From positions 1 to 22,777 of the forward strand of contig JASHOI010000414.1 in the NCBI GenBank assembly GCA_030041195.1: DNA of 22,777 nt. The letters are read 5' to 3'. Source of the DNA: Streptosporangiaceae bacterium (GTDB lineage Bacteria; Actinomycetota; Actinomycetes; Streptosporangiales; Streptosporangiaceae). The notes beneath the pieces were generated by a model. That model ran no database searches, was not told the DNA's origin, and saw nothing but the letters and a program-made list of their open reading frames with translations. Below are positions 1 through 9,011 of the stretch, piece after piece (the first letter of the stretch is position 1; each line of letters begins with the position of its first letter). The position numbers were made by a program, and so were the translations under genes.

Positions 1-1
1 T

Positions 2-454
2 GGGACGATGCCCGACCGGCCGCCCGCCCGCCGCCCGGCGCTGGCCAGCGGCGGCATCGGCTGGGGCATCCCGGCCGCGGTCGGGGTCGCGCTGGGGGAC
101 CGGGACCAAGGCGTCACCCGGCCCGTCATCGGCCTGATCGGCGACGGCTCGGCCCAGTACTCCGTGCAGGCCCTCTGGACCGCGGCTCAGCACAAGCTGC
201 CGGTCGTGTACGTGGTCATGCGCAACGAGGAGTACTCGATCCTCAAGTCGTTCGCGGTGCTGGAGGAGACACCGGGAGTTCCGGGCCTGGACCTGCCGGG
301 GCTGGGCATCGCCGACCTGGCCCGCGGGTTCGGCTGCCGCGCGGTCGACGTCGCGACCACGCAGGAGCTGGAGCAGGAGTTCAAGACGGCCCTGGGCGCC
401 GACACCGCGACGGTCATCGTGGTCCGCACGCAACCCCAGCAGGCGATGCTCTAG
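2..454 (+). CDS. mdlC: Benzoylformate decarboxylase-like ThDP enzyme, C-terminal part (5' end outside window)
   Basis: About 150 C-terminal residues of a thiamine-diphosphate-dependent decarboxylase; the reading frame is open from base 2, so the true start lies upstream of the window. The ThDP/Mg-binding motif is visible as GDGSAQYSVQALWTAAQ, followed about 27 residues later by MRNEEY. An NVPGLD-like stretch is present as GVPGLDLPGLG, as in benzoylformate decarboxylases. Family knowledge: the enzyme converts benzoylformate (phenylglyoxylate) to benzaldehyde and CO2 in the mandelate pathway. The neighbouring aldehyde dehydrogenase on the other strand fits as the next step. The acetolactate synthase/oxalyl-CoA decarboxylase branch cannot be fully excluded from the C-terminus alone, but the motif spacing and the ASGGIGWGIPAAVG stretch favour the benzoylformate decarboxylase group. 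The gene converges with ppa. Confidence 0.8.
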   Translation, partial: GTMPDRPPARRPALASGGIGWGIPAAVGVALGDRDQGVTRPVIGLIGDGSAQYSVQALWTAAQHKLPVVYVVMRNEEYSILKSFAVLEETPGVPGLDLPGLGIADLARGFGCRAVDVATTQELEQEFKTALGADTATVIVVRTQPQQAML

Positions 455-553
455 GCGTGATCCACGAATAGGTCGACCGCCGGCTCGGCACCGGGACGTA
501 GGCGTACCGGTCGATACCGTCCTCTGGCCAGGTTCAGGCCGTCGCACCACCGC

Positions 554-588
554 CGTTCGGAATAACTGACATTCATTTTTGCCGAACG
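554..588. terminator. Hairpin between convergent mdlC-like and ppa genes
   Basis: CGTTCGG (554-560) and CCGAACG (582-588) form a perfect 7-bp stem around an AT-rich 21-nt loop that contains a smaller GAAT/ATTC pair and a TTTTT run. It lies in the 156-bp gap between two converging stop codons, which is where a shared transcription terminator would be expected. There is no long T-run after the stem on either strand, so this is a tentative call. Confidence 0.35.
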
Positions 589-610
589 AGCGTTGGTTTC
601 ACTCCCGGCG

Positions 611-1117
611 TCAGCCCGGCTCCGGTTCCCGGGCCTCCCGCAGGCGGCGCCGGGAGGCTTCGACCTCGGCTTCGGCGGCGGCGCGGTCGGCCCAGGAGGC
701 GCCCTCGACGCTCTTGCCCGGTTCCAGTTCCTTGTAGATCAGGAAGAAGTGCTCGATCTCCAGCCGGTCGAACTGGGGCACGTGGTGCAGGTCGCGCAGG
801 TGCTCCTGGCGCGGGTCGCCGGCGGGCACGCAGAGGATCTTGTCGTCACCGCCCTTCTCGTCGCGCATCCGGAACATGCCGATCGGGCGGCTGCGGATCA
901 GGCAGCCGGGGAACGTGGGCTCTTCCACCAGCACCAGCGCGTCGAGCGGGTCGCCGTCCTCGGCCAGGGTGTCCGGCACGAAGCCGTAGTCGGCCGGGTA
1001 CTGGGTCGCGGTGAACAGCGTCCGGTCCAGTCGGATCTGGCCGGTGACGTGGTCGACTTCGTACTTGTTGCGGCTGCCCCGCGGGATCTCGATCAGGACG
1101 TCAAATTCCATGGCCAT
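611..1117 (-). CDS. ppa: Inorganic pyrophosphatase, family I
   Basis: 168 residues, the normal size for a bacterial family I soluble pyrophosphatase. Visible motifs are [16 protein letters not shown] at the N-terminus, [14 protein letters not shown], the metal-binding signature DGDPLD (residues 54-59) and [10 protein letters not shown] (about 85-94). The enzyme hydrolyses PPi to two phosphates in the cytoplasm. The start chosen is the ATG at 1117 (MAMEFDV); the ATG at 1111 is a close alternative. The gene begins 11 bp after the aldehyde dehydrogenase stop on the same strand, so the two are almost certainly co-transcribed. That is unusual for a gene normally found in a housekeeping context; here it probably removes PPi made by the divergently encoded AMP-forming CoA ligase (inference). 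Confidence 0.95.
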   Translation of the reverse strand: MAMEFDVLIEIPRGSRNKYEVDHVTGQIRLDRTLFTATQYPADYGFVPDTLAEDGDPLDALVLVEEPTFPGCLIRSRPIGMFRMRDEKGGDDKILCVPAGDPRQEHLRDLHHVPQFDRLEIEHFFLIYKELEPGKSVEGASWADRAAAEAEVEASRRRLREAREPEPG

Positions 1118-1128
1118 GGTCCATGATC

Positions 1129-2643
<1,515 letters not shown>

Positions 2644-2739
2644 GGCGTCCCCTTTCGCGGTGTGACCACGACGCTAAGCCGGGACGAACCCAGGGTTAAC
2701 GTGCTGGCGGCACGAGGATGGGCCGTTTCCTCGGACCAC

Positions 2740-2758
2740 CGGCACAACGGTTGTGCCG
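2740..2758. promoter_or_regulatory. 19-bp perfect palindrome (putative operator) in divergent promoter region
   Basis: CGGCACAACGGTTGTGCCG has two perfect 8-base arms around a 3-base centre. It lies in the 182-bp gap (2644-2825) between the divergent aldehyde dehydrogenase-ppa and CoA ligase-adenylate kinase pairs. Size and position fit a dimeric repressor site (TetR-, GntR- or IclR-like) controlling both directions. The cognate regulator is not visible in this window. Nothing else in the gap is clearly recognisable. Confidence 0.6.
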
Positions 2759-2825
2759 CGGTACCAACGCATCGTGACAGGCTTGATACCGGGGACCGAC
2801 GACCCCTGCGGATGCCCGCCGCAGA

Positions 2826-4340
2826 ATGAACAGCGTGAGCAATCTGGCAAAGAACCTGACGGACACGACCCGGGCCCACGGCGGGCGGGTGGCCGTGCGG
2901 GTGGACAACGCGGCGATGACGTACCGGGCACTGGACGAGGCGAGCGCACGGGTCGCCGCGCTGCTGCACGAGCGCGGTCTCAAGCCCGGTGACCGGGTCG
3001 GGATCATGATGCCCAACGTCGCCGAGGTTCCCGTCGTGTACTACGGCGTGCTCCGCGCTGGCGGCGTGGTGGTTCCGATGAACCCGCTGCTCAAGGTGCG
3101 GGAGGTCGCCTACTATCTCGGCGACTCCGGCGCCGGGCTGATCTTCGCCTGGCACGGGTTCGCGGACCAGGCCCGCGGCGGCGCCGAGCAGGCCGACGCG
3201 GAAGCCATCGTGGTGGACGAGGTCAGCTTCCCCGAGCTGCTGGCCACCGTCGACCCGGATTACGAGGTCGTCGACGCCGCCGACGAGGACACCGCGGTGA
3301 TCCTGTACACCTCCGGCACGACCGGCCACCCGAAGGGCGCCGAGCTCACCCACGGCAACCTGATCAGCAACACCGAGGTGTGCCGCGACGAGATCGTGCA
3401 CGCCCGCCCCGACGACGTCATCTTCGGCGGGCTTCCGCTGTTCCACGTGTTCGGGCAGACCGTCGCGCTGAACGTCGCGGTCGCGTCCGGGGCCTGCCTG
3501 ACCCTGCTGCCGCGGTTCGACGCCGACCACGCGCTGCGGATCATCGCCGGCCACCGGGTCACCGTGTTCGAGGGCGTGCCGACCATGTACGTGGCGCTGC
3601 TGCACGCACCCGACCGCGGGGACTACGACACTGCGTCACTGCGTATGTGCATCTCCGGCGGCGCGGCCCTGCCCGTCGAGGTGCTGCGCGGGTTCGAGGA
3701 GGCGTTCGACGTCCCGGTGCTGGAGGGATACGGCCTGTCGGAGACCTCCCCGGTCGCCTCGTTCAACCACATCGACCGCGAGCGCAAGCCCGGGTCGATC
3801 GGCACCCCGATCCGGGACGTGCAGATGCGCGTCGTAACCGCCGATGATCACGATGTCCCGCAAGGCGAGGTGGGCGAGATCGTGATCAGCGGGCCGAACG
3901 TGATGAAGGGCTACTGGCAGCGCCCGGAGGCGACCGCCGAGGCGCTCCGCGACGGCTGGTTCCACACCGGAGACCTGGCCCGCGTCGACGAGGACGGCTA
4001 CTTCTACATCGTCGACCGGAAGAAAGACATGATCATCCGCGGCGGCTACAACGTCTACCCGCGCGAGATCGAGGAGGTGCTCTACGAGCACCCGGCGGTC
4101 GCCGAGGCTGCGGTGATCGGCCTGCCGCACCCGTCGCTGGGCGAGGAGGTGGGCGCCGCCGTGGCCCTCAAGCCGGGTGCCGAGATCACCCCCGAGGAAT
4201 TGCGGGACTACGTCAAGTCCCAGGTAGCGGCGTACAAGTACCCTCGCCACGTATGGATCGTGGACGCGCTGCCCAAGGGGGCGACCGGCAAGATCGTCAA
4301 GCGGGAGATCGTTCCCCCGCCCGGGTTGATCGCTCAGTGA
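2826..4340 (+). CDS. AMP-forming acyl-CoA synthetase (fatty acid/aryl acid-CoA ligase)
   Basis: 504 residues, an ANL-superfamily adenylating enzyme. The P-loop-like A3 motif is YTSGTTGHPKGAELTHGN (161-178), the A5 motif is GYGLSETSP (301-309) and the A7 motif is HTGDLARVDEDGY (about 380-392). The A8 hinge is DRKKDMIIRGGYNVYP (397-412), and the C-terminal catalytic Lys is in KGATGKIVKRE (Lys489). It converts an acid, ATP and CoA to acyl-CoA, AMP and PPi. The sequence resembles long/medium-chain fatty acyl-CoA ligases, but aryl acids are possible and context suggests an aromatic acid. The start is the ATG at 2826; a GTG at 2835 is an alternative, and neither has a strong ribosome binding site. 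The stop overlaps the start of the adenylate-kinase-like gene (GTGA). Confidence 0.93.
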   Translation: MNSVSNLAKNLTDTTRAHGGRVAVRVDNAAMTYRALDEASARVAALLHERGLKPGDRVGIMMPNVAEVPVVYYGVLRAGGVVVPMNPLLKVREVAYYLGDSGAGLIFAWHGFADQARGGAEQADAEAIVVDEVSFPELLATVDPDYEVVDAADEDTAVILYTSGTTGHPKGAELTHGNLISNTEVCRDEIVHARPDDVIFGGLPLFHVFGQTVALNVAVASGACLTLLPRFDADHALRIIAGHRVTVFEGVPTMYVALLHAPDRGDYDTASLRMCISGGAALPVEVLRGFEEAFDVPVLEGYGLSETSPVASFNHIDRERKPGSIGTPIRDVQMRVVTADDHDVPQGEVGEIVISGPNVMKGYWQRPEATAEALRDGWFHTGDLARVDEDGYFYIVDRKKDMIIRGGYNVYPREIEEVLYEHPAVAEAAVIGLPHPSLGEEVGAAVALKPGAEITPEELRDYVKSQVAAYKYPRHVWIVDALPKGATGKIVKREIVPPPGLIAQ

Positions 4341-4915
4341 GACTGCTGCTGCTCGCTCCTCCGGGGGCCGGCAAGGGCACCCAGGGGGACCGGCTGGCGG
4401 CCCGGTTCGGCGTGCGGCACATCGTCGCCGGTGACCTGCTGCGGACCGAAGCACGGGCGGACACCCCGCGCGGCCGCGAGATCGCGGCGGTCCAGGAGCG
4501 GGGCGATCTCGTCCCCGACCAGATCGTGCTCGACGTGCTGACCCCGGCCGTCGTCGATGCCGCCGCGGGCGGCGGGTTCATCCTGGACGGCTTCCCGCGG
4601 ACCCTCCCGCAGGCCACAGCCGCCGCCGAACTCGCGATCCGGCTTGGCGTGACACTGCAGGCGGCGGTCTACCTGCACGCTCCGGACGAGGTGCTGACGC
4701 ACCGGCTGCTGGCCCGCGCCGGCCAGGGCGGACGCACCGACGACAAGGCCGACGTGATCCGGCACCGGCTGCAGGTGTATGCCGAGACCACGGGCCCGCT
4801 GGTGCCCTACTACAAAGCGCGCGGCATCCTCGTCACGGTGAACGCCGATCAGCCACCGGACTCGGTCACCGCCGACATCCTGACCGGGCTGTCTCAGCTC
4901 TCGCTGACCCCTTAG
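4337..4915 (+). CDS. adk: Adenylate kinase-like nucleoside monophosphate kinase, short-LID form
   Basis: 192 residues beginning with a GTG that overlaps the ligase stop codon (GTGA at 4337-4340), a typical translational-coupling junction. The Walker A is APPGAGKGTQ (7-16), the NMP-binding site is GDLLRTEAR (32-40) and the signature is FILDGFPRTLPQA (81-93). The LID region is the short form without zinc cysteines (ARAGQGGRTDDKADVIRHRL, about 126-145). Family reaction: ATP + AMP to 2 ADP. The essential adk of actinomycetes sits in the ribosomal-protein/secY operon, so this copy fused to a CoA ligase is probably a dedicated paralogue that recycles the AMP the ligase releases (inference). Specificity for another NMP cannot be excluded. 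Confidence 0.88.
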   Translation: MRLLLLAPPGAGKGTQGDRLAARFGVRHIVAGDLLRTEARADTPRGREIAAVQERGDLVPDQIVLDVLTPAVVDAAAGGGFILDGFPRTLPQATAAAELAIRLGVTLQAAVYLHAPDEVLTHRLLARAGQGGRTDDKADVIRHRLQVYAETTGPLVPYYKARGILVTVNADQPPDSVTADILTGLSQLSLTP

Positions 4916-4965
4916 CGGCGCCGGGGGACACTGGCGGCTGGCCACCGACTAGAAGGTGCGGACTC

Positions 4966-5934
4966 ATGACGAACCAAATGCCAGAATCTCTGCCTGCCCT
5001 GGGTATCTGCCTCGAGGAGTACGAGTATCCCTATCCGGTTAACTTCTTCCCGGTCACTAACGATCTGCAGTCGCTGAAGATGGCATATATGGATATTCCG
5101 CCGGACAAGGAGCCGAACGGGGAGACCGTCGTCCTTTTCCACGGCAAGGCGTTCGGCTGTTACTACTTTCAGAACGTCATCGAGGCGCTGACCGGCTCCG
5201 GGTACCGCGTCGTCGCCCCCGACCAGATCGGCTGGGGTAAGTCGCCCAAGCCCGATGTGCACTACAGCTTCCAGATGCTGGCCGCCAACACCGCCGCCCT
5301 GCTGGACCACGTCGGCGCGGGGAGAGTTGCGGTGCTGGGTCACTCGACCGGCGGCATGACCGCGGCCCGGTTCACCTTGATGAACCCCGATCGCGTGACG
5401 CACCTGGTCCTGCAAGACCCGCTCGGCCTGGCCGATTACCGGACCGGCATCCCGCCGCAATCCGAGGAAACGCTGTACGACCACGAGGTGCACTGGACCG
5501 ACCCGGCCACGATCCGCGGCTACGTCAAGGGTTACTTCGTGCATCCCGACCCCAAGGTGTGGGAGCCGCTGGCGGACGTCCTGGTCCGGGTGACCCTCAG
5601 CCCCGACTATCCGCGGTGGGCCCGTTCCGCGGCGCTCACCTTCCAGATGATCTACCAGCAGCCGGTCCGTTACGAATATCACCTGATCGCGCCGCCGACG
5701 CTGCTGATCGTCGGAGCCGAAGATCATGTCGTCCCGCTCGGCCAGTACGCCACCCCGGCCGAAGCGGCCCGGCTGGGCGACTTCCCGGCGCTTGCCGCGG
5801 CAGCGGCTCAGGACATTCCCCGGGCCAGGGCGGTAGTGATCCCCGAATGCGGGCACATCCCGCATCTGGAGCAGCCCAGGAAGTTCTTCGCCGAGTTCCT
5901 GCCCTTCCTCTCAGGCGGACGCCGCCCACAATAA
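4966..5934 (+). CDS. Alpha/beta-fold hydrolase
   Basis: 322 residues. The nucleophile elbow is GHSTGG with Ser127. The oxyanion region is VVLFHGKAFG (55-64), the acid is probably Asp253 in IVGAEDHVVPLG and the catalytic His is probably His297 in ECGHIPHLEQP. PDQIGWGKSPKP (85-96) is the usual stretch after strand 4. There is no signal peptide, so it is cytoplasmic. The family includes meta-cleavage product hydrolases, esterases and dehalogenases; the substrate cannot be read from sequence. The ATG at 4966 follows AAGGTG. The first about 40 codons are richer in A/T-ending codons than neighbouring genes, which may reflect a different origin. It lies 50 bp after the adenylate-kinase-like gene and runs into the HIT gene. 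Confidence 0.88.
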   Translation: MTNQMPESLPALGICLEEYEYPYPVNFFPVTNDLQSLKMAYMDIPPDKEPNGETVVLFHGKAFGCYYFQNVIEALTGSGYRVVAPDQIGWGKSPKPDVHYSFQMLAANTAALLDHVGAGRVAVLGHSTGGMTAARFTLMNPDRVTHLVLQDPLGLADYRTGIPPQSEETLYDHEVHWTDPATIRGYVKGYFVHPDPKVWEPLADVLVRVTLSPDYPRWARSAALTFQMIYQQPVRYEYHLIAPPTLLIVGAEDHVVPLGQYATPAEAARLGDFPALAAAAAQDIPRARAVVIPECGHIPHLEQPRKFFAEFLPFLSGGRRPQ

Positions 5935-5946
5935 ATGGAGGTATAT

Positions 5947-6456
5947 GTGTCCACCTCTTCCGGCGAGCGGCCCGTGGAAATCGGTCCGCCGCCGTATTAC
6001 CACCGGTCCGACTGCAACATCTGCCGCAAGCAAGACGGCCTGAAAACGGGGTCGAAGCTCCTGGACGTCCCCCGCCCAGGAGGGTACATCGTCGAACGCG
6101 AGCACTTCCTGGCCGAGCACGCCCCGCTGCAGGAGTCCAGCGCAGGAACGGTCATCCTCGAGGCCAGGCGGCATCTCCTGGATTTCGGCGAGATGACTCC
6201 GGCGGAGCTTGCCGAGTTCGGCTCGATCGCGCACCGGCTCGTCCCGGCGATCAAGGCCGCCACCGGCGTCCAGCGCGTCTATCTGCTGGCGGTGATGGAG
6301 CGCGCGCCGCACTTCCACCTCTGGTTCGTTCCAAAGAAGGACGAGGGAGAACTCCGGGGCGTGGACTACCTGGCGCAGCGGCCCCCTCTTACCGCCTCGT
6401 TCGGCGCGGCAGAAGCGACGGCGCGCAAGATCCGAGAGCAGTTCGAACAGCCCTGA
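5947..6456 (+). CDS. HIT-like family protein
   Basis: 169 residues. The histidine-triad core is recognisable as APHFHLWFVPK (120-130). Two of the three triad histidines are present (His122, His124) and the third position is Trp126, so the motif is HxHxW. A CNIC pair (Cys23, Cys26) near the N-terminus could bind metal. HIT proteins hydrolyse nucleotidyl derivatives, including acyl-AMP in the Hint branch; the activity of this variant is unknown. Start choice: an ATG directly abuts the upstream stop at 5935, but ATGGAGG there reads as the ribosome binding site for the GTG at 5947 (GGAGG, then 5 nt, then GTG), so the GTG is preferred. Probably co-transcribed with the alpha/beta hydrolase. Confidence 0.75.
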   Translation: MSTSSGERPVEIGPPPYYHRSDCNICRKQDGLKTGSKLLDVPRPGGYIVEREHFLAEHAPLQESSAGTVILEARRHLLDFGEMTPAELAEFGSIAHRLVPAIKAATGVQRVYLLAVMERAPHFHLWFVPKKDEGELRGVDYLAQRPPLTASFGAAEATARKIREQFEQP

Positions 6457-6468
6457 CGCCGCGCACAA

Positions 6469-6482
6469 CTTGATGGGTCAAG
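6469..6482. promoter_or_regulatory. Upstream operator-like box, CTTGA-N4-TCAAG
   Basis: CTTGATGGGTCAAG is an inverted repeat with perfect 5-base arms. It lies 118 bp upstream of a near-identical, fully palindromic box at 6587-6602. The pair looks like two sites for one dimeric regulator, one distal and one at the promoter of the pirin gene. Confidence 0.55.
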
Positions 6483-6554
6483 CCGTATGTAATCGCGCTC
6501 GGGCCGTACGGGTCGGAGCAATGACCGGATGATACTGGCCCAAGGCTATGTACC

Positions 6555-6583
6555 TTGACAGGTGAGCAGCCTTGCTTCATGAT
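6555..6583 (+). promoter_or_regulatory. Putative housekeeping-type promoter of the pirin gene
   Basis: TTGACA at 6555-6560 is a perfect -35 hexamer. After a 17-bp spacer comes CATGAT at 6578-6583, a 4-of-6 match to the -10 consensus. The predicted start point is near 6590, inside the palindrome at 6587-6602, as expected for a repressed promoter. Confidence 0.55.
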
Positions 6584-6586
6584 TTA

Positions 6587-6602
6587 ACTTGATAGATCAA
6601 GT
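6587..6602. promoter_or_regulatory. Perfect 16-bp palindrome (putative operator) at the pirin promoter
   Basis: ACTTGATAGATCAAGT has perfect 7-base arms around a 2-base centre. It overlaps the predicted transcription start and lies 20 bp before the pirin start codon. Size and form suit a MarR-type regulator. A related copy at 22183-22196 lies upstream of a MarR-family gene in this same window. Confidence 0.65.
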
Positions 6603-6621
6603 GATTAAGCAAGGGATGACC

Positions 6622-7395
6622 ATGAGCACAACCTCGCTCCTGCGCCCGGACGTCAGCCTTCGCCGCGGCGCGGATCGCCACCAGACAAGGATCGGGTGGC
6701 TGCACGGGCGCCATTCGTTCGACACCGGGATCGACCCGCTGGGCGCCGATACGCATCATGGCGCCCTCGTCGTCAGCAACCACGACACGATCGCGCCCCG
6801 GTCCGGGTTCGACACGCATCCGCACCGGAACATGGAGATCGTGACCTGGGTGCTGACCGGCTCGCTGGTTCATCAGGACTCAGAGGGCCACAGCGGCGTC
6901 ATCTATCCGAACCTGGCGCAGCGCATGACCGCCGGCACCGGGATCCGGCACTCGGAGAAGAACGACCTGCCGGCCGGGAGCCCGGACGCCGATCGGCCGC
7001 TGGACCTGATTCAGATGTGGGTCGTGCCGGACGAGACCGAAGTGGATCCGGGATACGAGCAGCTCGAACTGAACCCGTTCGACGTCCAGGGCCGGCTGGC
7101 GGTGGTGGCGTCTGGGATGACACGGCATCAAAACGAGGCGGCGATCCGGATCCGGAATCGTTATGCCGCTCTCCATGTCGCGCGGCTGGAACCCGGCGAG
7201 AGCGTCGCCGTCCCCGATGCACCTTTTGTTCACGTTTACCTCGCCCGCGGCCAGCTGGACCTCGAGGCGGCAGGCCTGCTCGAAGCGGGGGATGCCGCTC
7301 GCCTGACCGCGGCGGGGGAGCGCCGTCTCGGTGCTGTCGAACCCAGCGAGGTCCTGATCTGGGAGATGCACGCCTCCCTGGGCCCGGCAGCCTAA
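6622..7395 (+). CDS. Pirin family protein (cupin; quercetinase-like)
   Basis: 257 residues from the ATG at 6622, chosen because AGGGA lies 5 nt upstream; an earlier ATG at 6589 sits inside the operator and has no ribosome binding site. The pirin N-terminal cupin metal site is visible as FDTHPHRNMEIVTWVLTG (His/His), then LVHQDSEGHSG and GTGIRHSEKN. The second cupin half is shorter and degenerate. Related bacterial proteins (YhhW type) show quercetin 2,3-dioxygenase activity or act as redox sensors. The C-terminus may be altered: its stop codon lies within sequence belonging to the downstream monooxygenase remnant, so the last few residues (PAA) appear to derive from a deletion junction. Likely controlled through the two CTTGA-N4-TCAAG boxes. 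Confidence 0.9.
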   Translation: MSTTSLLRPDVSLRRGADRHQTRIGWLHGRHSFDTGIDPLGADTHHGALVVSNHDTIAPRSGFDTHPHRNMEIVTWVLTGSLVHQDSEGHSGVIYPNLAQRMTAGTGIRHSEKNDLPAGSPDADRPLDLIQMWVVPDETEVDPGYEQLELNPFDVQGRLAVVASGMTRHQNEAAIRIRNRYAALHVARLEPGESVAVPDAPFVHVYLARGQLDLEAAGLLEAGDAARLTAAGERRLGAVEPSEVLIWEMHASLGPAA

Positions 7396-8498
7396 CGGCC
7401 GCCCTGACCCTGCAGCGTTTCGGCGTGCTGGTGCGCGTCTTCGAGCAAGCACAAGCCTTCAGGGAGATCGGCGCGGGGGTCACCATAACGCCGAATGCCA
7501 TGAATGTGCTTAATTTCCTCGGCATCGGCTCAGGTTTGGCCGAGCAAGCTGGAGTGACGCTGCGCTATTCCGTACGCAGCGCAGCCGACGGCCGCGAGCT
7601 CGAGCGCGGACCCGACCCCGATTCATTCGTGCCCGAATTCGGTGCCCCCTACTGCAACCTTCACCGTGCTGACCTCCACTCGGCGCTGGCCAACGCTGTG
7701 ACAAGGAACGACCCGGACGCCGTTCTGCTCGATCACCGTTTCGATTATCTGGAGCAGGATGGCGACAAGATCATCGCGCACTTCTCGAACCGCACCTCCG
7801 TCGAGGCGCCGGCGCTTATAGGTGCCGACGGCGGAGCATCGGTGGTCCGCGATGTCGTCTTCGGTGGGCAGAACGCGGCGTACACCGGCCACGTGGCGCT
7901 GCGGGCGCTGGTTCCGTTCACGCGAGTGCCCCGGGCGATCACCGAGGATCCCTACGTGCTCTACGTGGGGGCCGGCCGGTCGTTGATCCACTATCCGCTG
8001 CGGCGCCAGAGCACGATGAACTTGCTGGGTAACGCCCAGGCCTCGCAGTGGCAGGCGGAGGGGTGGGCCATTCCGGCCACGGTCGAGGAGTTCCTCGGCC
8101 TGTTTGATGACTTCCCGGCACCCGTGCGAGAGCTGATCGCCGCGATCCCCAGCCCGATCTCTTCAAATGGGGCCTAAGAGACCGGGAACCACTGCAGACG
8201 TGGACCCGCGGCCGGGTGACGATGCTCGGGGATGCGGCCCATCCCATGAGGCCAGGGCGCCTGCATGGCGATCGAAGACGGGATGATCCTGGGCCGTGCC
8301 TTTGCCGAGGCGCAGGACCTCGAAGAGGCGTTTGCTCGTTATGAGGCCGCGCGCCGGGATCGCGCCAACGGCGTTCAGCTGGCATCCCGCTACCAGGGAA
8401 CACAGCATCACGGCTCGACCGCTTCCGGCCCCAGCACGGGGAAGACGGCCGTAACGCTCGGCTTGTTCTCGTACAACCCAGTGACCGAGTCCATCTAA
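7386..8498 (+). pseudogene. FAD-dependent aromatic monooxygenase remnant (salicylate/3-hydroxybenzoate hydroxylase family)
   Basis: Clear homology to class A flavin monooxygenases across three frames. The N-terminal GxGxxG dinucleotide site is gone: the remnant begins at LTAALTLQRFG, directly joined to the pirin gene. Intact stretches follow, including FEQAQAFREIGAGVTITPN and the ALIGADGGASVVRD motif. A missing base near 8156 breaks the frame; the next frame reads LFKWGLRDREPLQTWTRG and the GDAAHPM FAD motif. A second break near 8254-8258 is best explained by a small deletion (about 11 nt by comparison with the family pattern) just before QGACMAIEDG. The C-terminus then runs to the stop at 8498. 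With its FAD-binding start deleted, it cannot encode a working enzyme. Confidence 0.88.
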
Positions 8499-8781
8499 CG
8501 TGAGTCAGCCCCGACCGGTTTGGCCCTCCTGGTCAGGAAAAAGACGTTGCCGCGCTGTCGAGGCAGCTGAAATCATCGCCGGCGTGACGGCGGGCGACCG
8601 TGTTCCGGTGTTGTGGATCTGCGGTCCGGCAGGCGTCGGCAAATCGACGGTGTCATGGCAGCTGTACACGGAGCCGGCCAGTTCGGGGGTGCACGTCGCG
8701 TTCGCCGACAGTGACCAGCTGTGCATGTGCTACCCGGCGCCTGCCGGAGATCCTGGCCGCCAGCGCGTTAAGGCCCTGAAT

Positions 8782-9011
8782 GGGCTCGCAGATCATCAAC
8801 ACGCCGGTTTGATCTTGGCGCCAGGCCCGTTTCCATGATCGCGGTGGGTTTTTCGCAGATACGACAACAAATCCACCGCGATCATGGAAACCGCTGTCTG
8901 ACGCCAGCAAGTCAAACGTAGATTCGGCCAAAGCGCTCACTCTGCCGCGCCGTGCATACCACGCGCCAGGACGCTACAACAGAAAGCAACGGGTTATTTC
9001 GCTGCGAGCAC
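8782..9011. mobile_element. 230-bp MITE-like element with 10-bp terminal inverted repeats and AAT target duplication
   Basis: The left end is GGGCTCGCAG (8782-8791) and the right end is CTGCGAGCAC (9002-9011), the reverse complement matching at 9 of 10 positions. The element is flanked by AAT on both sides (8779-8781 and 9012-9014). Removing the element and one AAT restores the interrupted P-loop gene in frame, which independently fixes the boundaries. There is no room for a transposase, so it must have been moved in trans, perhaps by an IS5-type enzyme (3-bp duplications occur in that family; inference). It carries an internal hairpin at 8829-8891. Confidence 0.82.
8829..8891. repeat. Long perfect inverted repeat inside the MITE-like element
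   Basis: Arm GTTTCCATGATCGCGGTGG (8829-8847) is matched perfectly by its reverse complement at 8873-8891. Four further base pairs (one G-T) extend it inward, leaving a loop of about 17 nt. Outside the perfect arms the flanks still resemble each other (GGCGCCAG and CTGACGCC), so the whole of about 8811-8912 can fold as a longer imperfect hairpin. It lies off-centre in the element, so it may be an element in its own right nested inside the MITE. Confidence 0.85.
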
